From Cryobacterium frigoriphilum (GTDB lineage Bacteria; Actinomycetota; Actinomycetes; Actinomycetales; Microbacteriaceae): 64,000 nt of DNA. Positions 18,568 to 27,266 of the stretch are shown here, in pieces. A program made the position numbers and the translations under genes. The stretch's first letter is position 1. Each line of letters opens with the position of its first letter. The notes beneath the pieces were generated by a model. The model did no database searches. It saw only the letters and a program-made list of their open reading frames with translations, and had not been told where the DNA came from. The stretch is from the NCBI RefSeq assembly GCF_004403305.1, contig NZ_SOHE01000053.1:124001-188000 (forward strand). The letters run 5' to 3'.

Positions 18568-19259
18568 TCGGAGCCCCGAGCGGTCAGCGGATGGGCCTGC
18601 AGCTCCGCGGTGGAGGGAACCCCGAGCGCACCCTCGATGAAGCGCATCATCTGCTCGAATACGTGCTCGGGAACCGCCCGGGTTCCGCTCGCAAATGGAT
18701 CGGCAGAGGCGGCATCATCGGTGCCGGGGTCGGTCTCGTCCCCCCACAGCACCCAGCGCATGCCGATCATCTCGCCGACACCCATGAGCGCCCACGCGGC
18801 GACGGTGGGGTCGATGTCCCCGATCTCACCGGCCTCACCCGCGGCCCGGAGACCGGAGATGTACCCCTCGACGATTCGCGTGTAGTGCAGCCGCAGCGCC
18901 CCGGGGGACACGAACTCGGCCTCCCGCACGATTCGGTAGAGCGCCGGATGATCGGCCGTGAACTGGAAGAACGCCCGAAAGCCGGCCCGCTCGGAATCGA
19001 TACGGTTTTCGGTCGCCGCCGACGCGGCGCTCATCGCCTGGCGAACGCGATGGTTGAGGTCTTCGACGAGTTCGTTGAAGATCTCCAGCTTCGAATCGAA
19101 ATAGAGGTAGAAGGTGCCCTGACCCACCCCGGCCGACTCCGTGAGACGGGACACGGAGGCCTCGGCGTATCCGAGGCGGGAGAAGACGTCTTCCGCCGCC
19201 TCGAGCAGTCGACGCTTGGTCTCGGCCCCGCGCGCGGTGCGCGGCTGCCCGGCGCTCAC
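18564..19259 (-). CDS. TetR-family regulator of the catabolic operon
   Basis: A 231-residue regulator with a helix-turn-helix at about residues 36-56 (ASVSRLTESAGVGQGTFYLY) and FDSKLEIFNELVEDL after it. The ligand domain contains FFQFTADHPALYRIVREAEFV, a pattern common in TetR regulators of fatty-acid or acyl-CoA degradation. Unusually, the gene lies inside the operon, overlapping the acyl-CoA ligase upstream (GTGA) and the hydrolase downstream (ATGA), so its level follows the operon it probably controls. Its operator would most likely be in the livK-thiolase divergent region (25847-26009). An acyl-CoA or acid ligand is an inference. Confidence 0.85.
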   Translation of the reverse strand: MSAGQPRTARGAETKRRLLEAAEDVFSRLGYAEASVSRLTESAGVGQGTFYLYFDSKLEIFNELVEDLNHRVRQAMSAASAATENRIDSERAGFRAFFQFTADHPALYRIVREAEFVSPGALRLHYTRIVEGYISGLRAAGEAGEIGDIDPTVAAWALMGVGEMIGMRWVLWGDETDPGTDDAASADPFASGTRAVPEHVFEQMMRFIEGALGVPSTAELQAHPLTARGSE

Positions 19260-20905
19260 GATGCGCTCCCGGTTCCGGTCGACACGGCACTGCCGGAAAC
19301 CGGGCTGCCCGAAACGGATGCGCGCTGCCAGCGTGCCAGCAGCTCCCGCCGCTGGACCTTTCCGCTGTGGGACCGCGGCAATTCCGGCAGAAAGCGCACG
19401 AAGGCCGGAACCTTGAACCGCGCCAGTTCGGCGCGGGTGTGGGCCAGGATCTGCTGCTCGTCGATCGCCTGCTGCTCGGCCGGGTGGCCCGGCCGCAGCA
19501 CGACGAAGGCGACCCCCACCTCGCCCCAGCGATCATCGGGGACGCCGATCACGGCCACGTCGGCCACAGCAGCATGTTCGAACACAACGTTCTCCACTTC
19601 AGCGGGCGCGATGCTTTCGCCACCCGAGGTATAGATTTCGGAAATACGATCCACGATCGCGTAGTACCCGCGGTCGTCGCGACGCACCAGATCACCGGTG
19701 TGCAGCCATCCGTCACGCAGCGCCGCCGCGGTCTCGGCCGGGGCCCGAAAGTATCCGGAGAACACATTCGGACCGCGCACCAGGAGTTCGCCGAAACCGG
19801 CCCCGGTGAGATGCTCACCGGTCAGGGGGTCGGCGACCGCGACCTGCACGTGCGGGTATGGTTTGCCAGCGTAGCCGACCATGCTGCGGGCGTCTTCGTC
19901 GGGCAGATAGAGCACGTTCGGCGAGGCCTCCGTCAGCCCGTAGCCCTGGGTCAGGGCCACACCGCGGGCATGCCAGGTGCGCAACAGCGGCGCCGGCATC
20001 GGAGCCCCGCCCACGAGGGCATGCTTCAGGCTCGAGAGGTCTGCCCCGGCAAACAGCGGATGCTGCGCCAGAAACAGGTAGTTCGCCGGAACGCCCATCA
20101 TGGTGCTGATTCGTCGATCCTGAATGAGCTGCAGCACCCGACCGGGGTCGAAGGTGCGCTCGAGCACGACCGTCGCGCCGACGTTCCAGGCCAGCAGCGG
20201 CTGAATGTTCCAGCCGCCGACGTGGTACTGCGGCATGACCGACAGCACAACGTCGGCGCTCGTGAGTTCGACCATGGCAGCAAGGGAGAGGTTCGTCCAG
20301 AAGCAGTTCGCGTGCGTGAGCACGACTCCCTTGGGCTGCCCGAGGGTGCCGGAGGTGAAAACGAGCAGCAGGGCGTCGTCGTCCTGCACCGAGCGCGCCC
20401 GCCCGACGTGACCCGGTTCGTCGGTGGCGTCGGCACGCCGGGGTGCCGGTACGCGCGACTCGACGCCGCGGGCTCCGAGCATCGTACGCGGCAGCGTGCT
20501 CGGCAGCGCAGTCGGCAGCGCAGCCGCCGCGAGGCGTGCCGTCGCGTCGCCGGCGAGGGTCTCACACTCGTCCTCGACCAGCAGCAGCGTCGGATCGGCG
20601 ACGGCGAGCTGGGTCGCCAGTTCCCGTGGGGAGAGCCGCCAGGACAGCGGAACGAGCACCAGTCCGGCACGCGCGCAGGCGAAAAACACCACGACGTGGT
20701 CGGAGCTGTTGCCGGTGAGGGTTGCGACCCGGTCGCCCACCACGTAGCCGGCGGCCCGGAATGCGTCGGCGAGGGCGCTGCTGCGCTCATCGAGGTCACG
20801 GTAGCTCAGCACGACCCCGCGGTCGTCGACGGCGATTCGATCGGCACTGGCCCTGGCCCGGTCGCGCACCCAGCCGCCGATCGTGTGCAGCCCTGACTCG
20901 TTCAC
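19256..20905 (-). CDS. AMP-forming acyl-CoA ligase (ANL superfamily)
   Basis: A 549-residue adenylating enzyme that would activate a carboxylic acid to its CoA thioester. The P-loop is LLLVFTSGTLGQPKGVVLTH, followed by QGYGLTEASP, GWLHTGDL, and the hinge region DRISEIYTSGGESIAPAEVE; the catalytic lysine is in LPRSHSGKVQRREL near the C-terminus. It resembles medium/long-chain or aromatic acyl-CoA ligases; the chain length cannot be read from sequence. The GTG start overlaps the livM stop. A 12-bp triplicate repeat encodes ALPTALPSTLP in the N-terminal domain, a region where family members vary, and a degenerate 15-bp repeat forms the C-terminal tail. Confidence 0.87.
   Translation of the reverse strand: MNESGLHTIGGWVRDRARASADRIAVDDRGVVLSYRDLDERSSALADAFRAAGYVVGDRVATLTGNSSDHVVVFFACARAGLVLVPLSWRLSPRELATQLAVADPTLLLVEDECETLAGDATARLAAAALPTALPSTLPRTMLGARGVESRVPAPRRADATDEPGHVGRARSVQDDDALLLVFTSGTLGQPKGVVLTHANCFWTNLSLAAMVELTSADVVLSVMPQYHVGGWNIQPLLAWNVGATVVLERTFDPGRVLQLIQDRRISTMMGVPANYLFLAQHPLFAGADLSSLKHALVGGAPMPAPLLRTWHARGVALTQGYGLTEASPNVLYLPDEDARSMVGYAGKPYPHVQVAVADPLTGEHLTGAGFGELLVRGPNVFSGYFRAPAETAAALRDGWLHTGDLVRRDDRGYYAIVDRISEIYTSGGESIAPAEVENVVFEHAAVADVAVIGVPDDRWGEVGVAFVVLRPGHPAEQQAIDEQQILAHTRAELARFKVPAFVRFLPELPRSHSGKVQRRELLARWQRASVSGSPVSGSAVSTGTGSAS
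20490..20525. repeat. 12-bp in-frame tandem repeat inside the acyl-CoA ligase (3 copies)
   Basis: Three 12-bp units (GGCAGCGTGCTC, GGCAGCGCAGTC, GGCAGCGCAGCC) encode an Ala/Leu/Pro-Thr/Ser stretch in a loop of the N-terminal domain. Confidence 0.75.
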
Positions 20906-22038
20906 CGTGTCGTCCCCTCGGCCGCAATCGTGCGCGCCCGCCGCGGGCCGCGGGGGGTGCGGTGCTCGCCGAGCTTGGCCAGGCCGGCGAGTCCGCCCGG
21001 CAGAAACAGCACCACCAGAATGAACAGGGTGCCGAGCAGAAACAGGGGCTGCGACAGCGGGATGCGCAACACGTCCGGCAGTCCCGCGATCAAGTCCGAC
21101 CCGGCCAGAGCCGTCAGACGCTGGTCGAGCAGCGTATAGACGACGGCGCCGAGCACGGCGCCCCAGCGCAGCCCGACCCCGCCGAGCACGACGATGACCA
21201 GCAGCGTCAGGGTGAAGTCGGGCGTCGCGACCCGCGGCGAGACGCCGCTCTGCAGCAGCAGAAACGCCGCCCCGGCGAGCGCCGCGAGCGCGCCGGCGAT
21301 GCTGAAGACAAGCAGCCGCACCCCGTACGGGCGGATACCGATGACTCGCACCCGCAGGTCGTTTTCGCGGGTCGCGGCCACGACGTGACCGGCCCGGGAG
21401 CGTTCCACCCAGAGCACCACGAGGTAGACGACGACGAGCACCCCGAGCGCCAGCCAGTACAGGTTGCGGGTGTTCAACACGCCGACGAAGAAGCTCGGCA
21501 CGTTGGTGACGTCGAGGGACAGGCCCTCCTCACCGCCGGTCAGGCCCTCGGGGTTGCGACGCACCACGACCGACCCGGCCTGCGCGAAGGCAAGCGTGAC
21601 CATCGCGAACGAGATGCCGGTGACCCGCAGACTCAGCGACCCGACGACCGCGGCGAGCACGAAGCCGAGCACGACCGTGATGACCACCGCCACGAGGAAC
21701 GTGGCTCCCGGCGACAACCAGTCGGGCGAAAAGCGACGCAGCACGATTCCGAGTCCGTAGGCTCCGGCCGCGAAGAACAGCGCGTGGCCGAAGGACAGCA
21801 TGCCGGCCAGGCCGAACAACAGGTGATAGCTCAGCGCGAGCGCCGCGATCAGCATCGCGTAGGCCAGCAGCTGCAGCGTTCCCGGGGTGTAGGTCGGGCC
21901 GGGAAAAACGCCGGGGATCGAAATGTTCAGCAGCGGAAGCAGCGCCAGCAGGGCGACGAGCGCTCCCCCGGCGGCTATTTTGATGATGAGTCTGCGCTGC
22001 CCGCTCAGGCCCTGCCCTCTCATACCGTGCTCCGTCAT
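20902..22038 (-). CDS. livM: Branched-chain amino acid-type ABC transporter permease LivM
   Basis: A 378-residue inner-membrane permease with about ten helices. The conserved LivM signature is visible in LSYHLLFGLAGMLSFGHALFFAAGAYG, written here from residue 66, and in the cytoplasmic EAA-like loop GVGLRWGAVLGAVVY. It pairs with LivH. The start overlaps livH (4 bases). The basic C-terminal tail HRTPRGPRRARTI is longer than usual. HAAT-family transporters carry branched-chain amino acids, but also amides, urea and aromatic acids; the adjacent acyl-CoA ligase argues here for an organic acid. Confidence 0.92.
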   Translation of the reverse strand: MTEHGMRGQGLSGQRRLIIKIAAGGALVALLALLPLLNISIPGVFPGPTYTPGTLQLLAYAMLIAALALSYHLLFGLAGMLSFGHALFFAAGAYGLGIVLRRFSPDWLSPGATFLVAVVITVVLGFVLAAVVGSLSLRVTGISFAMVTLAFAQAGSVVVRRNPEGLTGGEEGLSLDVTNVPSFFVGVLNTRNLYWLALGVLVVVYLVVLWVERSRAGHVVAATRENDLRVRVIGIRPYGVRLLVFSIAGALAALAGAAFLLLQSGVSPRVATPDFTLTLLVIVVLGGVGLRWGAVLGAVVYTLLDQRLTALAGSDLIAGLPDVLRIPLSQPLFLLGTLFILVVLFLPGGLAGLAKLGEHRTPRGPRRARTIAAEGTTR

Positions 22039-22919
22039 GCCGTGCTCCCTTTCGCTCCGAGCAGTCCACGCGGCCGAACCAGCAGCACCGCGGCGAGGGC
22101 GAGCACGACGGCGAGGTCGCCGGTGCCGCCGAGGTAGAAGTTCGCGAACTGTTGCAGAACGGCCACGAGAACGGATGCGATGGCCGCGCCGCCGAGGGAT
22201 CCCAGCCCGCCGATGACGGTCACGATGAACGCGAAGATCAGCAGCGAGCTGCCGATATGGGCCGAGACGTAGCCGTAGTAGATCGACGCGAGCACCCCGC
22301 CGAGTCCGGCCGCGGCACCGCCGATCGCGAAGACCACGGTGAAGGCCCGGCGCACGTCGATACCGAGCGCGGTGACCATGGTGCGGTTTTCGACTCCGGC
22401 CCGAATGATCAGACCGTAACGGGTGAAGCGCAGAAACCCGACGATCGTGACGAGTACGAGTACGGCGAGGGCGATGAGCAGAAACCTGTTATTAGGAATG
22501 CGCGCGCCGAGGATCTCGGTGGTCTGCGCCAGCCAGGCCGGGCTCGTGACGTAGGTCGGATCGGTGCCCCAGATGCCCTCGAACAGGGCCACGGTGGCCA
22601 GGGCGAGTCCCACGGTCACGAGCACCTGTTCGATGTGACGGTTGTAGAGGCGCCGAATCAGAAAGAATTCGGTCGCAGCCGCGGCGAGCGCCCCGACGAG
22701 GGCACCCACGAGCATCGCGGCGACGAGCGCCCACCAGGAGCCGTCGCTCAGCCTGCGTGACACCTCCCAGCCGATGAAAGCCCCGACGGTGAGAAAGGAG
22801 CCGTGGGCGAAGTTGAGCACGCCCATCAGCCCGTAGATGAGTGAGAGTCCCGATGCCACGAGAAAGTACAGGGCGCCGAGGCCCAGGCCAGTGACGAGCA
22901 AGAGTACGAGGGTGCTCAT
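22035..22919 (-). CDS. livH: Branched-chain amino acid-type ABC transporter permease LivH
   Basis: A 294-residue permease with eight or more helices. It carries SGLSLIYGLMGVLNFAHGSF near the N-terminus and VIGGLGSLGGAAIASVLVA, the loop that contacts the ATPase, near the C-terminus. It overlaps the ATPase gene livF upstream (ATGA at 22916) and livM downstream. The length and segment order are normal for the family. Confidence 0.93.
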   Translation of the reverse strand: MSTLVLLLVTGLGLGALYFLVASGLSLIYGLMGVLNFAHGSFLTVGAFIGWEVSRRLSDGSWWALVAAMLVGALVGALAAAATEFFLIRRLYNRHIEQVLVTVGLALATVALFEGIWGTDPTYVTSPAWLAQTTEILGARIPNNRFLLIALAVLVLVTIVGFLRFTRYGLIIRAGVENRTMVTALGIDVRRAFTVVFAIGGAAAGLGGVLASIYYGYVSAHIGSSLLIFAFIVTVIGGLGSLGGAAIASVLVAVLQQFANFYLGGTGDLAVVLALAAVLLVRPRGLLGAKGSTA

Positions 22920-23719
22920 GCCGGCACCGCCGCATCCGTCGTCGTGTCGGCGGGGTCGGCCCCGCTGTGCACGCCGAGGTAGCGCTGGATCAGCTCCGGG
23001 TCGTCGAGCAGGTCGGCGGCGTCACCGGTGAAGACGACGCGCCCGCCGGAGAGCACGACGACCCGGTCGGCCAGGCGGCGGATCACCTGCAGGTTTTGTT
23101 CCACGAGCAGGATCGGCACCGTGGCCGCCGCGGCCAGCAGCGCCTCGGTGACCTCGCCGACGATCTTCGGCGACAGTCCCTTCGTCGGTTCGTCGACGAG
23201 CAGCAGCCGGTTGGTGTTCAGCAGGGCGCGTGCGAGGGACACCATCTGCTGCTGTCCGCCCGACAGGGTGCCGGCGAGCTGGGCCCGGCGCTGCACGAGG
23301 TCGGGAAAGAGCGCCTCGACGAGAGCTCGGTTGGGGTGCGCGTCGCGCTCGGCGAGCCGGAGGTTTTCCGTCACCGTGAGCTTCGCGAATACCTCCCGGT
23401 CTTCGGGCACGTACCCCACACCCCGCTGCACGATGCGGTGCGTCGGCAGGCGATCGACGCGGGAACCGGCAAAGGTCACCTCGCCGGTGCGCTCGATGAG
23501 GCCCAGAATCGATCTGATGGTGCTGGTCTTGCCGACGCCGTTGCGACCGAGCAGGGCGGTGACGCCGGTGCCCGGCACGTCAAAGGACACGTCTTCGACG
23601 ACCTGCTGGCCGGCGATACGGCCGTACAGGTTCCGAACGCGCAGTATGGGTTCGGTGCGGGCGGGTTCGGTGCGTATCGATTCGGTGCGTGGCGATTCGG
23701 TGCGTATCGGGTCGGTCAT
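22916..23719 (-). CDS. livF: Branched-chain amino acid-type ABC transporter ATP-binding protein LivF
   Basis: A 267-residue cytosolic ATPase. Walker A is LLGRNGVGKTSTIRSIL, the signature is LSGGQQQMVSLARALL, Walker B is LLLVDEPTKGLSPKI and the switch histidine is replaced as LVEQNL, normal for LivF. The first 25 residues form a repeat of the five-residue unit RTExx encoded by four 15-bp units; homologues usually start near the IL-V-N-Y strand, here LRVRNLYG. Start at ATG 23719, overlapping livG (ATGA). Confidence 0.92.
   Translation of the reverse strand: MTDPIRTESPRTESIRTEPARTEPILRVRNLYGRIAGQQVVEDVSFDVPGTGVTALLGRNGVGKTSTIRSILGLIERTGEVTFAGSRVDRLPTHRIVQRGVGYVPEDREVFAKLTVTENLRLAERDAHPNRALVEALFPDLVQRRAQLAGTLSGGQQQMVSLARALLNTNRLLLVDEPTKGLSPKIVGEVTEALLAAAATVPILLVEQNLQVIRRLADRVVVLSGGRVVFTGDAADLLDDPELIQRYLGVHSGADPADTTTDAAVPA
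23651..23710. repeat. 15-bp tandem repeat at the livF N-terminus (4 copies)
   Basis: Units at 23651, 23666, 23681 and 23696 (consensus TTCGGTGCGTATCGA) encode the N-terminal RTExx repeat of LivF. The array lies 9 bases from the start codon. Confidence 0.9.
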
Positions 23720-24582
23720 GCCGCTCCTCCGAGGTAGGCGGACTGCACCGTGGGGTTACCCATCACGGCGTCGGGGGTGTCGCAGGCGAGCAGTTCGCCG
23801 TGGTGCATGACGGCGACGCGGTCGACCAGGCCGAGCACCACTTCCATGTGGTGCTCGACCATGAGCACGGTGCGGCCGCCGTGGTGCAGCTGACGGATCA
23901 CCTCCATGAGGCCGGGCACATCGCCCGACCCGACCCCCGCCATGGGTTCGTCGAGCAGGATGACCTCAGGATCCATGGCCATCAGCATCGCGATCTCCAG
24001 TTTGCGTTTGTCGCCGTGCGAGAGACCGCCCGCGATGCTGCGGCGGTGGGCGCCGAGGCCCACCTCTGCCAGGCGTTGCTCGGCGAGTCGGGTGGCGGCA
24101 TCCCGCGCTCGGGGAAACTTGCCCAGGGCGGTCGCTCCGCCCGCCTTGGTCTGGGCCGCGAGGCGCACGTTCTCGGTCGCGGTGAGGCCGGCGAACAGGC
24201 TCGAGGTTTGAAAGGTACGGCCGAGGCCGGCCCGCGCCCTGGCGTGAATGGGTTCCCGGGTGATGGTGCGGCCGTTCAGCCGCACCACCCCCGCGGTTGC
24301 GAACAGCACGCCGGAGATCACGTTGAACAGGGTCGTCTTGCCGGCCCCGTTCGGGCCGATCACCCCGAGCATCTCGCCCTTCGGAATCGCCAGCGACACA
24401 TCGTTCAGGATGCGGGCACCGCCGATCTGCAGAGTGACGTGCTCGATGCTGAGCACCGGCTGGGCACCGGGCACCGGCTGGGCACTGAGCACCGGCTGGG
24501 CACTGAGCACCGGCTGGGCACTGGGTACCGGCTGGGCACTGAGCAGCTGCTGAACACTGTGCAGCGGCGGTTGGTCGCTCAT
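23716..24582 (-). CDS. livG: Branched-chain amino acid-type ABC transporter ATP-binding protein LivG
   Basis: A 288-residue cytosolic ATPase partner of LivF. Walker A is VIGPNGAGKTTLFNVISG, the ABC signature is GLSHGDKRKLEIAML and Walker B is VILLDEPMAGV; the switch histidine is in LMVEHHMEVV. The N-terminus carries about 36 residues of a hexapeptide repeat (SAQPVx) before the first conserved strand LSIEHVTLQIGG; such an extension is not part of the family fold. It lies 49 bp downstream of the binding-protein gene. Confidence 0.92.
   Translation of the reverse strand: MSDQPPLHSVQQLLSAQPVPSAQPVLSAQPVLSAQPVPGAQPVLSIEHVTLQIGGARILNDVSLAIPKGEMLGVIGPNGAGKTTLFNVISGVLFATAGVVRLNGRTITREPIHARARAGLGRTFQTSSLFAGLTATENVRLAAQTKAGGATALGKFPRARDAATRLAEQRLAEVGLGAHRRSIAGGLSHGDKRKLEIAMLMAMDPEVILLDEPMAGVGSGDVPGLMEVIRQLHHGGRTVLMVEHHMEVVLGLVDRVAVMHHGELLACDTPDAVMGNPTVQSAYLGGAA
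24448..24555. repeat. 18-bp tandem repeat at the livG N-terminus (6 copies)
   Basis: Six 18-bp units (consensus ACTGAGCACCGGCTGGGC) begin at 24448 and encode the AQPVLS hexapeptide array. Two adjacent units are identical and the outermost ones are the most diverged, as expected from recent slippage. Confidence 0.92.
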
Positions 24583-24631
24583 CGGCGTCTCCTGATCGTC
24601 TCTTGTGGTCTCTGCGCGGACTGCCGGCCGG

Positions 24632-25846
24632 CTACTTGGCGGCGATCACGGGAGCGACGGTCTTCGCATCGACGGTTTCGACGAGGCTCGGCGTCCACGT
24701 TCCGTCGGCTCCCTGGCTCAGGGCCGCCTGGAACATCGGCTGCAGAACGGCGTGGTCTTCGGCCCGAATGGTGATCGATCCCTTGACCGAGTCGAAGGTG
24801 TAGCCCTCGAGGGACTCGATCATCGTGCCAACGTCGTCACCGCCGCCCTCGCGCACGGCCTGCACGATCATCTGGGCGGCCACGAAGCCGTCGGGCGAGA
24901 ACAAGTCGGCCTCGGAGTCGTTGGCCTCGAGGTAGCTGATCATGGCCGCGCTCTCGTCGTTGTCGGTCGCCGCGGCGAAGTAGTGCGAGAGAAAGCTGAT
25001 TTTGTCGCTCGCTTCGCCGTAAGCGCCGTAGGTCGACACGTCTCCGAGCCCGGTCACGACCGGAACGTCATCGAAGACCCCCTGCTGCTGAAGCGCAGTC
25101 CACATCGCGCCCGTGGAGGCACCGGCCCAGGCCACGAAGATCAGGTCGGGATCGGCGTCGAGCAGCTGCTGGGCGAAGGGGGTGAACTCGGTGGCGTCCT
25201 CGGCCACCAGCACGCCGTCGACCGTGGCGCCCTTGGCCCCGAGCACCGCCTGCACTCCGGCGAGGTTGCCCTGGCCGAAGGCGTTGTCCTGCGCGAAAAC
25301 GACGATCTTCTTGCCGCTCGGGTCGCCGATGAAGGTTCCGGCGGTCGCGACGTCTTCGTAGGTCTGCCGCCCGGAGCGGAAGGTGTTCTGGTTGATGCCG
25401 GTGATGGCGTCGGCGGCGGCCGGGCCCGAGATGTAGAGGATGTCGTTTTGCGCGGCCTGCTCTGCCAGCGAGAGCGCTATGCCGGATGCGACGGTGCCGG
25501 CCAGGATCTTGTATCCCTGGCCGATGAGGTCCTTGGCCTGAGACACGGCCGTGTCGGGGTTGCCCTGGTCATCCTTCCAGGTGATCTCGAGTTCGCGGCC
25601 GTCGACGGCACCGGTGCCGTCGGTCGCGTAGTCGAGGCCGGCTTCGAATCCGGCCGTGTATGCGGCCCCATAGGCGGCAAGCGGTCCGGTCGCGGAGGTG
25701 ATCATGCCTACCTGCACGGCGGGCTGTGCGGCCGCGTCGACGTCAGCGGCCGCGCCGGGGGCGGCGACGCTCGGTGCACAGCCGACGAGGGCGAGTGCGG
25801 TGATGGCGACGAGCGCCGGGGTCAGGAACAGCTTTGTTACCCTCAT
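24632..25846 (-). CDS. livK: ABC transporter substrate-binding lipoprotein (LivK/HAAT family)
   Basis: A 404-residue periplasmic-side receptor anchored in the membrane. The signal peptide runs from residue 1 to about 22 and ends in the lipobox LVGC, so the mature protein starts at a lipidated cysteine. The type I binding fold is seen from VQVGMITSATGPLAAYG through KILAGTVASGIALSLAEQ and KKIVVFAQDNAFGQG. The start is placed at ATG 25846, since the 35 codons upstream lack coding character and would bury the signal peptide. It is first in the operon livK-livG-livF-livH-livM-ligase-TetR-hydrolases. The ligand is unknown. Confidence 0.92.
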   Translation of the reverse strand: MRVTKLFLTPALVAITALALVGCAPSVAAPGAAADVDAAAQPAVQVGMITSATGPLAAYGAAYTAGFEAGLDYATDGTGAVDGRELEITWKDDQGNPDTAVSQAKDLIGQGYKILAGTVASGIALSLAEQAAQNDILYISGPAAADAITGINQNTFRSGRQTYEDVATAGTFIGDPSGKKIVVFAQDNAFGQGNLAGVQAVLGAKGATVDGVLVAEDATEFTPFAQQLLDADPDLIFVAWAGASTGAMWTALQQQGVFDDVPVVTGLGDVSTYGAYGEASDKISFLSHYFAAATDNDESAAMISYLEANDSEADLFSPDGFVAAQMIVQAVREGGGDDVGTMIESLEGYTFDSVKGSITIRAEDHAVLQPMFQAALSQGADGTWTPSLVETVDAKTVAPVIAAK

Positions 25847-25919
25847 GAAGTTTGCCTTTCGGGGCAGGAGAAATGACGAGTGGTGACGAGTGGAGGTGGT
25901 GCGCTGTGGGACAGACACT

Positions 25920-25953
25920 GAACCAAACCTGACAGGTGGTTCATGTGTCATGA
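25920..25953. promoter_or_regulatory. Candidate operator in the livK/thiolase divergent region
   Basis: The 163-bp gap between the divergent livK and thiolase genes holds an imperfect dyad (GAACCAAACCT with AGGTGGTTC, 25920-25942) followed by the perfect dyad TCATG-TGT-CATGA (25941-25953). A direct repeat of TGACGAGTGG lies at 25874-25893. The position makes this the best candidate site for the TetR protein encoded at 18564. No convincing -35/-10 pair was assigned. Confidence 0.45.
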
Positions 25954-25996
25954 AGCTAGTGTGAGAGAGGCGCTATTGTCAAGAAGTAGCCCAGAC

Positions 25997-26003
25997 AAAG
26001 GAG
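25997..26003 (+). promoter_or_regulatory. Ribosome binding site deciding a TTG start
   Basis: AAAGGAG lies six bases before the TTG at 26010 and supports this rare start codon for the thiolase gene over later ATG codons. Confidence 0.8.
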
Positions 26004-26009
26004 TCTCCA

Positions 26010-27194
26010 TTGAGCGCCATTGAAGTTGTTATCCTCGCCGGATCCCGTACCCCGCAGGGCAAAGTGAACGGCCAGCTGTCGAGCCTGACCGCCGTTCAGC
26101 TCGGCGCCGCCGCAATATCCGGGGCCCTCGCCCGTGCCGGCGTCGCCCCAGACCAGGTCGATTTCGTGCTGATGGGCCAGGTGCTTCAGGCCGGCTGCGG
26201 GCAGAACCCGGCCCGCCAGAGCGCCATCGCCGCGGGCATCCCGTGGAATGTTCCGGCGATGACCGTCAACAAGGTCTGCCTCTCGGGGCTCGCCGCGATC
26301 ATCGACGCCGCCCGGCTGGTGCGCCTCGGCGAGGCGACCGTTGTCGTCGCCGGCGGTCAGGAATCCATGTCCCGCGCGCCGCACCTGCTTCCCGGTTCCC
26401 GCCAGGGCTGGGCCTTCGGCAGCGTCACGATGCTCGACCACGCCGCGCATGACGGGCTGACGGATGCCTTCGACGGCCTCTCGATGGGCCTCTCGACCGA
26501 ACGCACCAACGAAAAGCTGGATATTGACCGCCTCATGCAGGACGAGGTGTCGGCGGCATCCCACCAGCGCGCCGCCGCGGCAGCGGCCGCCGGACTGTTC
26601 GACAACGAGATCACACCGCTCAGCGTTCCGCAGCGCAAGGGCGAGCCGGTGCTGATCAGCGCCGACGAGGGCGTGCGGGCCGCGAGCACCACCGAGACGC
26701 TCGGCAAGCTGCGGCCGGCCTTCGCGGCCGAGGGCACCATCACCGCCGGCAACTCCTCGCCGCTGAGCGACGGTGCGAGCGCGGTCGTGGTGTGCAGCCG
26801 GGCCTATGCCGAGGCGAACGGGCTGGTCTGGCTCGCGGTGATCGAGGCATCCGGCCAGGTCGCCGGCCCCGACAACTCGCTGCACTCCCAGCCGGCCAAC
26901 GCGATTCAGAGCGCGCTCGACAAGCAGGGCTGGAGCGCCGCCGACCTCGACGTGATCGAGATCAACGAGGCCTTCGCCGCGGTCACCGTGCAGTCCAGTA
27001 AGGATCTGGGAGTCTCGAGCGACGTCGTCAACATGCACGGCGGCGCGATCGCGATCGGCCACCCGGTCGGCTCGAGCGGCGGTCGGCTCGCGCTGCACGC
27101 CGCCCTCGAGCTGTCCCGGCGCGGCACCGGCAAGGCCGCCGTTGCCCTCTGCGGCGGCGGCGGCCAGGGCGAGGCGCTGTTGCTCTCCCGCTAA
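26010..27194 (+). CDS. Acetyl-CoA C-acyltransferase (thiolase)
   Basis: A 394-residue thiolase that either joins two acetyl-CoA or cleaves a 3-ketoacyl-CoA. The acyl-accepting cysteine is Cys90 in TVNKVCLSGLAAI; the proton-transfer pair is the histidine in GGAIAIGHPVGSSGGR and the cysteine in VALCGGGGQG. The sequence NEAFAAV is the usual conserved element before them. It starts with TTG behind AAAGGAG and is divergent from the ABC-transporter/acyl-CoA-ligase operon, which suggests it finishes breakdown of the imported acid. The cluster has no acyl-CoA dehydrogenase, hydratase or hydroxyacyl-CoA dehydrogenase, so intermediate steps must be encoded elsewhere. Confidence 0.93.
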   Translation: MSAIEVVILAGSRTPQGKVNGQLSSLTAVQLGAAAISGALARAGVAPDQVDFVLMGQVLQAGCGQNPARQSAIAAGIPWNVPAMTVNKVCLSGLAAIIDAARLVRLGEATVVVAGGQESMSRAPHLLPGSRQGWAFGSVTMLDHAAHDGLTDAFDGLSMGLSTERTNEKLDIDRLMQDEVSAASHQRAAAAAAAGLFDNEITPLSVPQRKGEPVLISADEGVRAASTTETLGKLRPAFAAEGTITAGNSSPLSDGASAVVVCSRAYAEANGLVWLAVIEASGQVAGPDNSLHSQPANAIQSALDKQGWSAADLDVIEINEAFAAVTVQSSKDLGVSSDVVNMHGGAIAIGHPVGSSGGRLALHAALELSRRGTGKAAVALCGGGGQGEALLLSR

Positions 27195-27207
27195 CCCCGT
27201 TTGTGGG

Positions 27208-27266
27208 CTGAGTCGCGGACTTCGCACCGTCGTGTCGACGGGGAACGTGCGAAGTCCGCGACTCAG
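27208..27266. terminator. 20-bp perfect hairpin between convergent genes
   Basis: Perfect 20-bp arms (27208-27227 with 27247-27266, CTGAGTCGCGGACTTCGCAC) enclose a loop that contains a further 6-bp dyad (CCGTCG-TGT-CGACGG). It stands between the thiolase and the SHOCT protein. No U-tract. The arm sequence is related to the hairpin region at 5265-5340. Confidence 0.8.
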
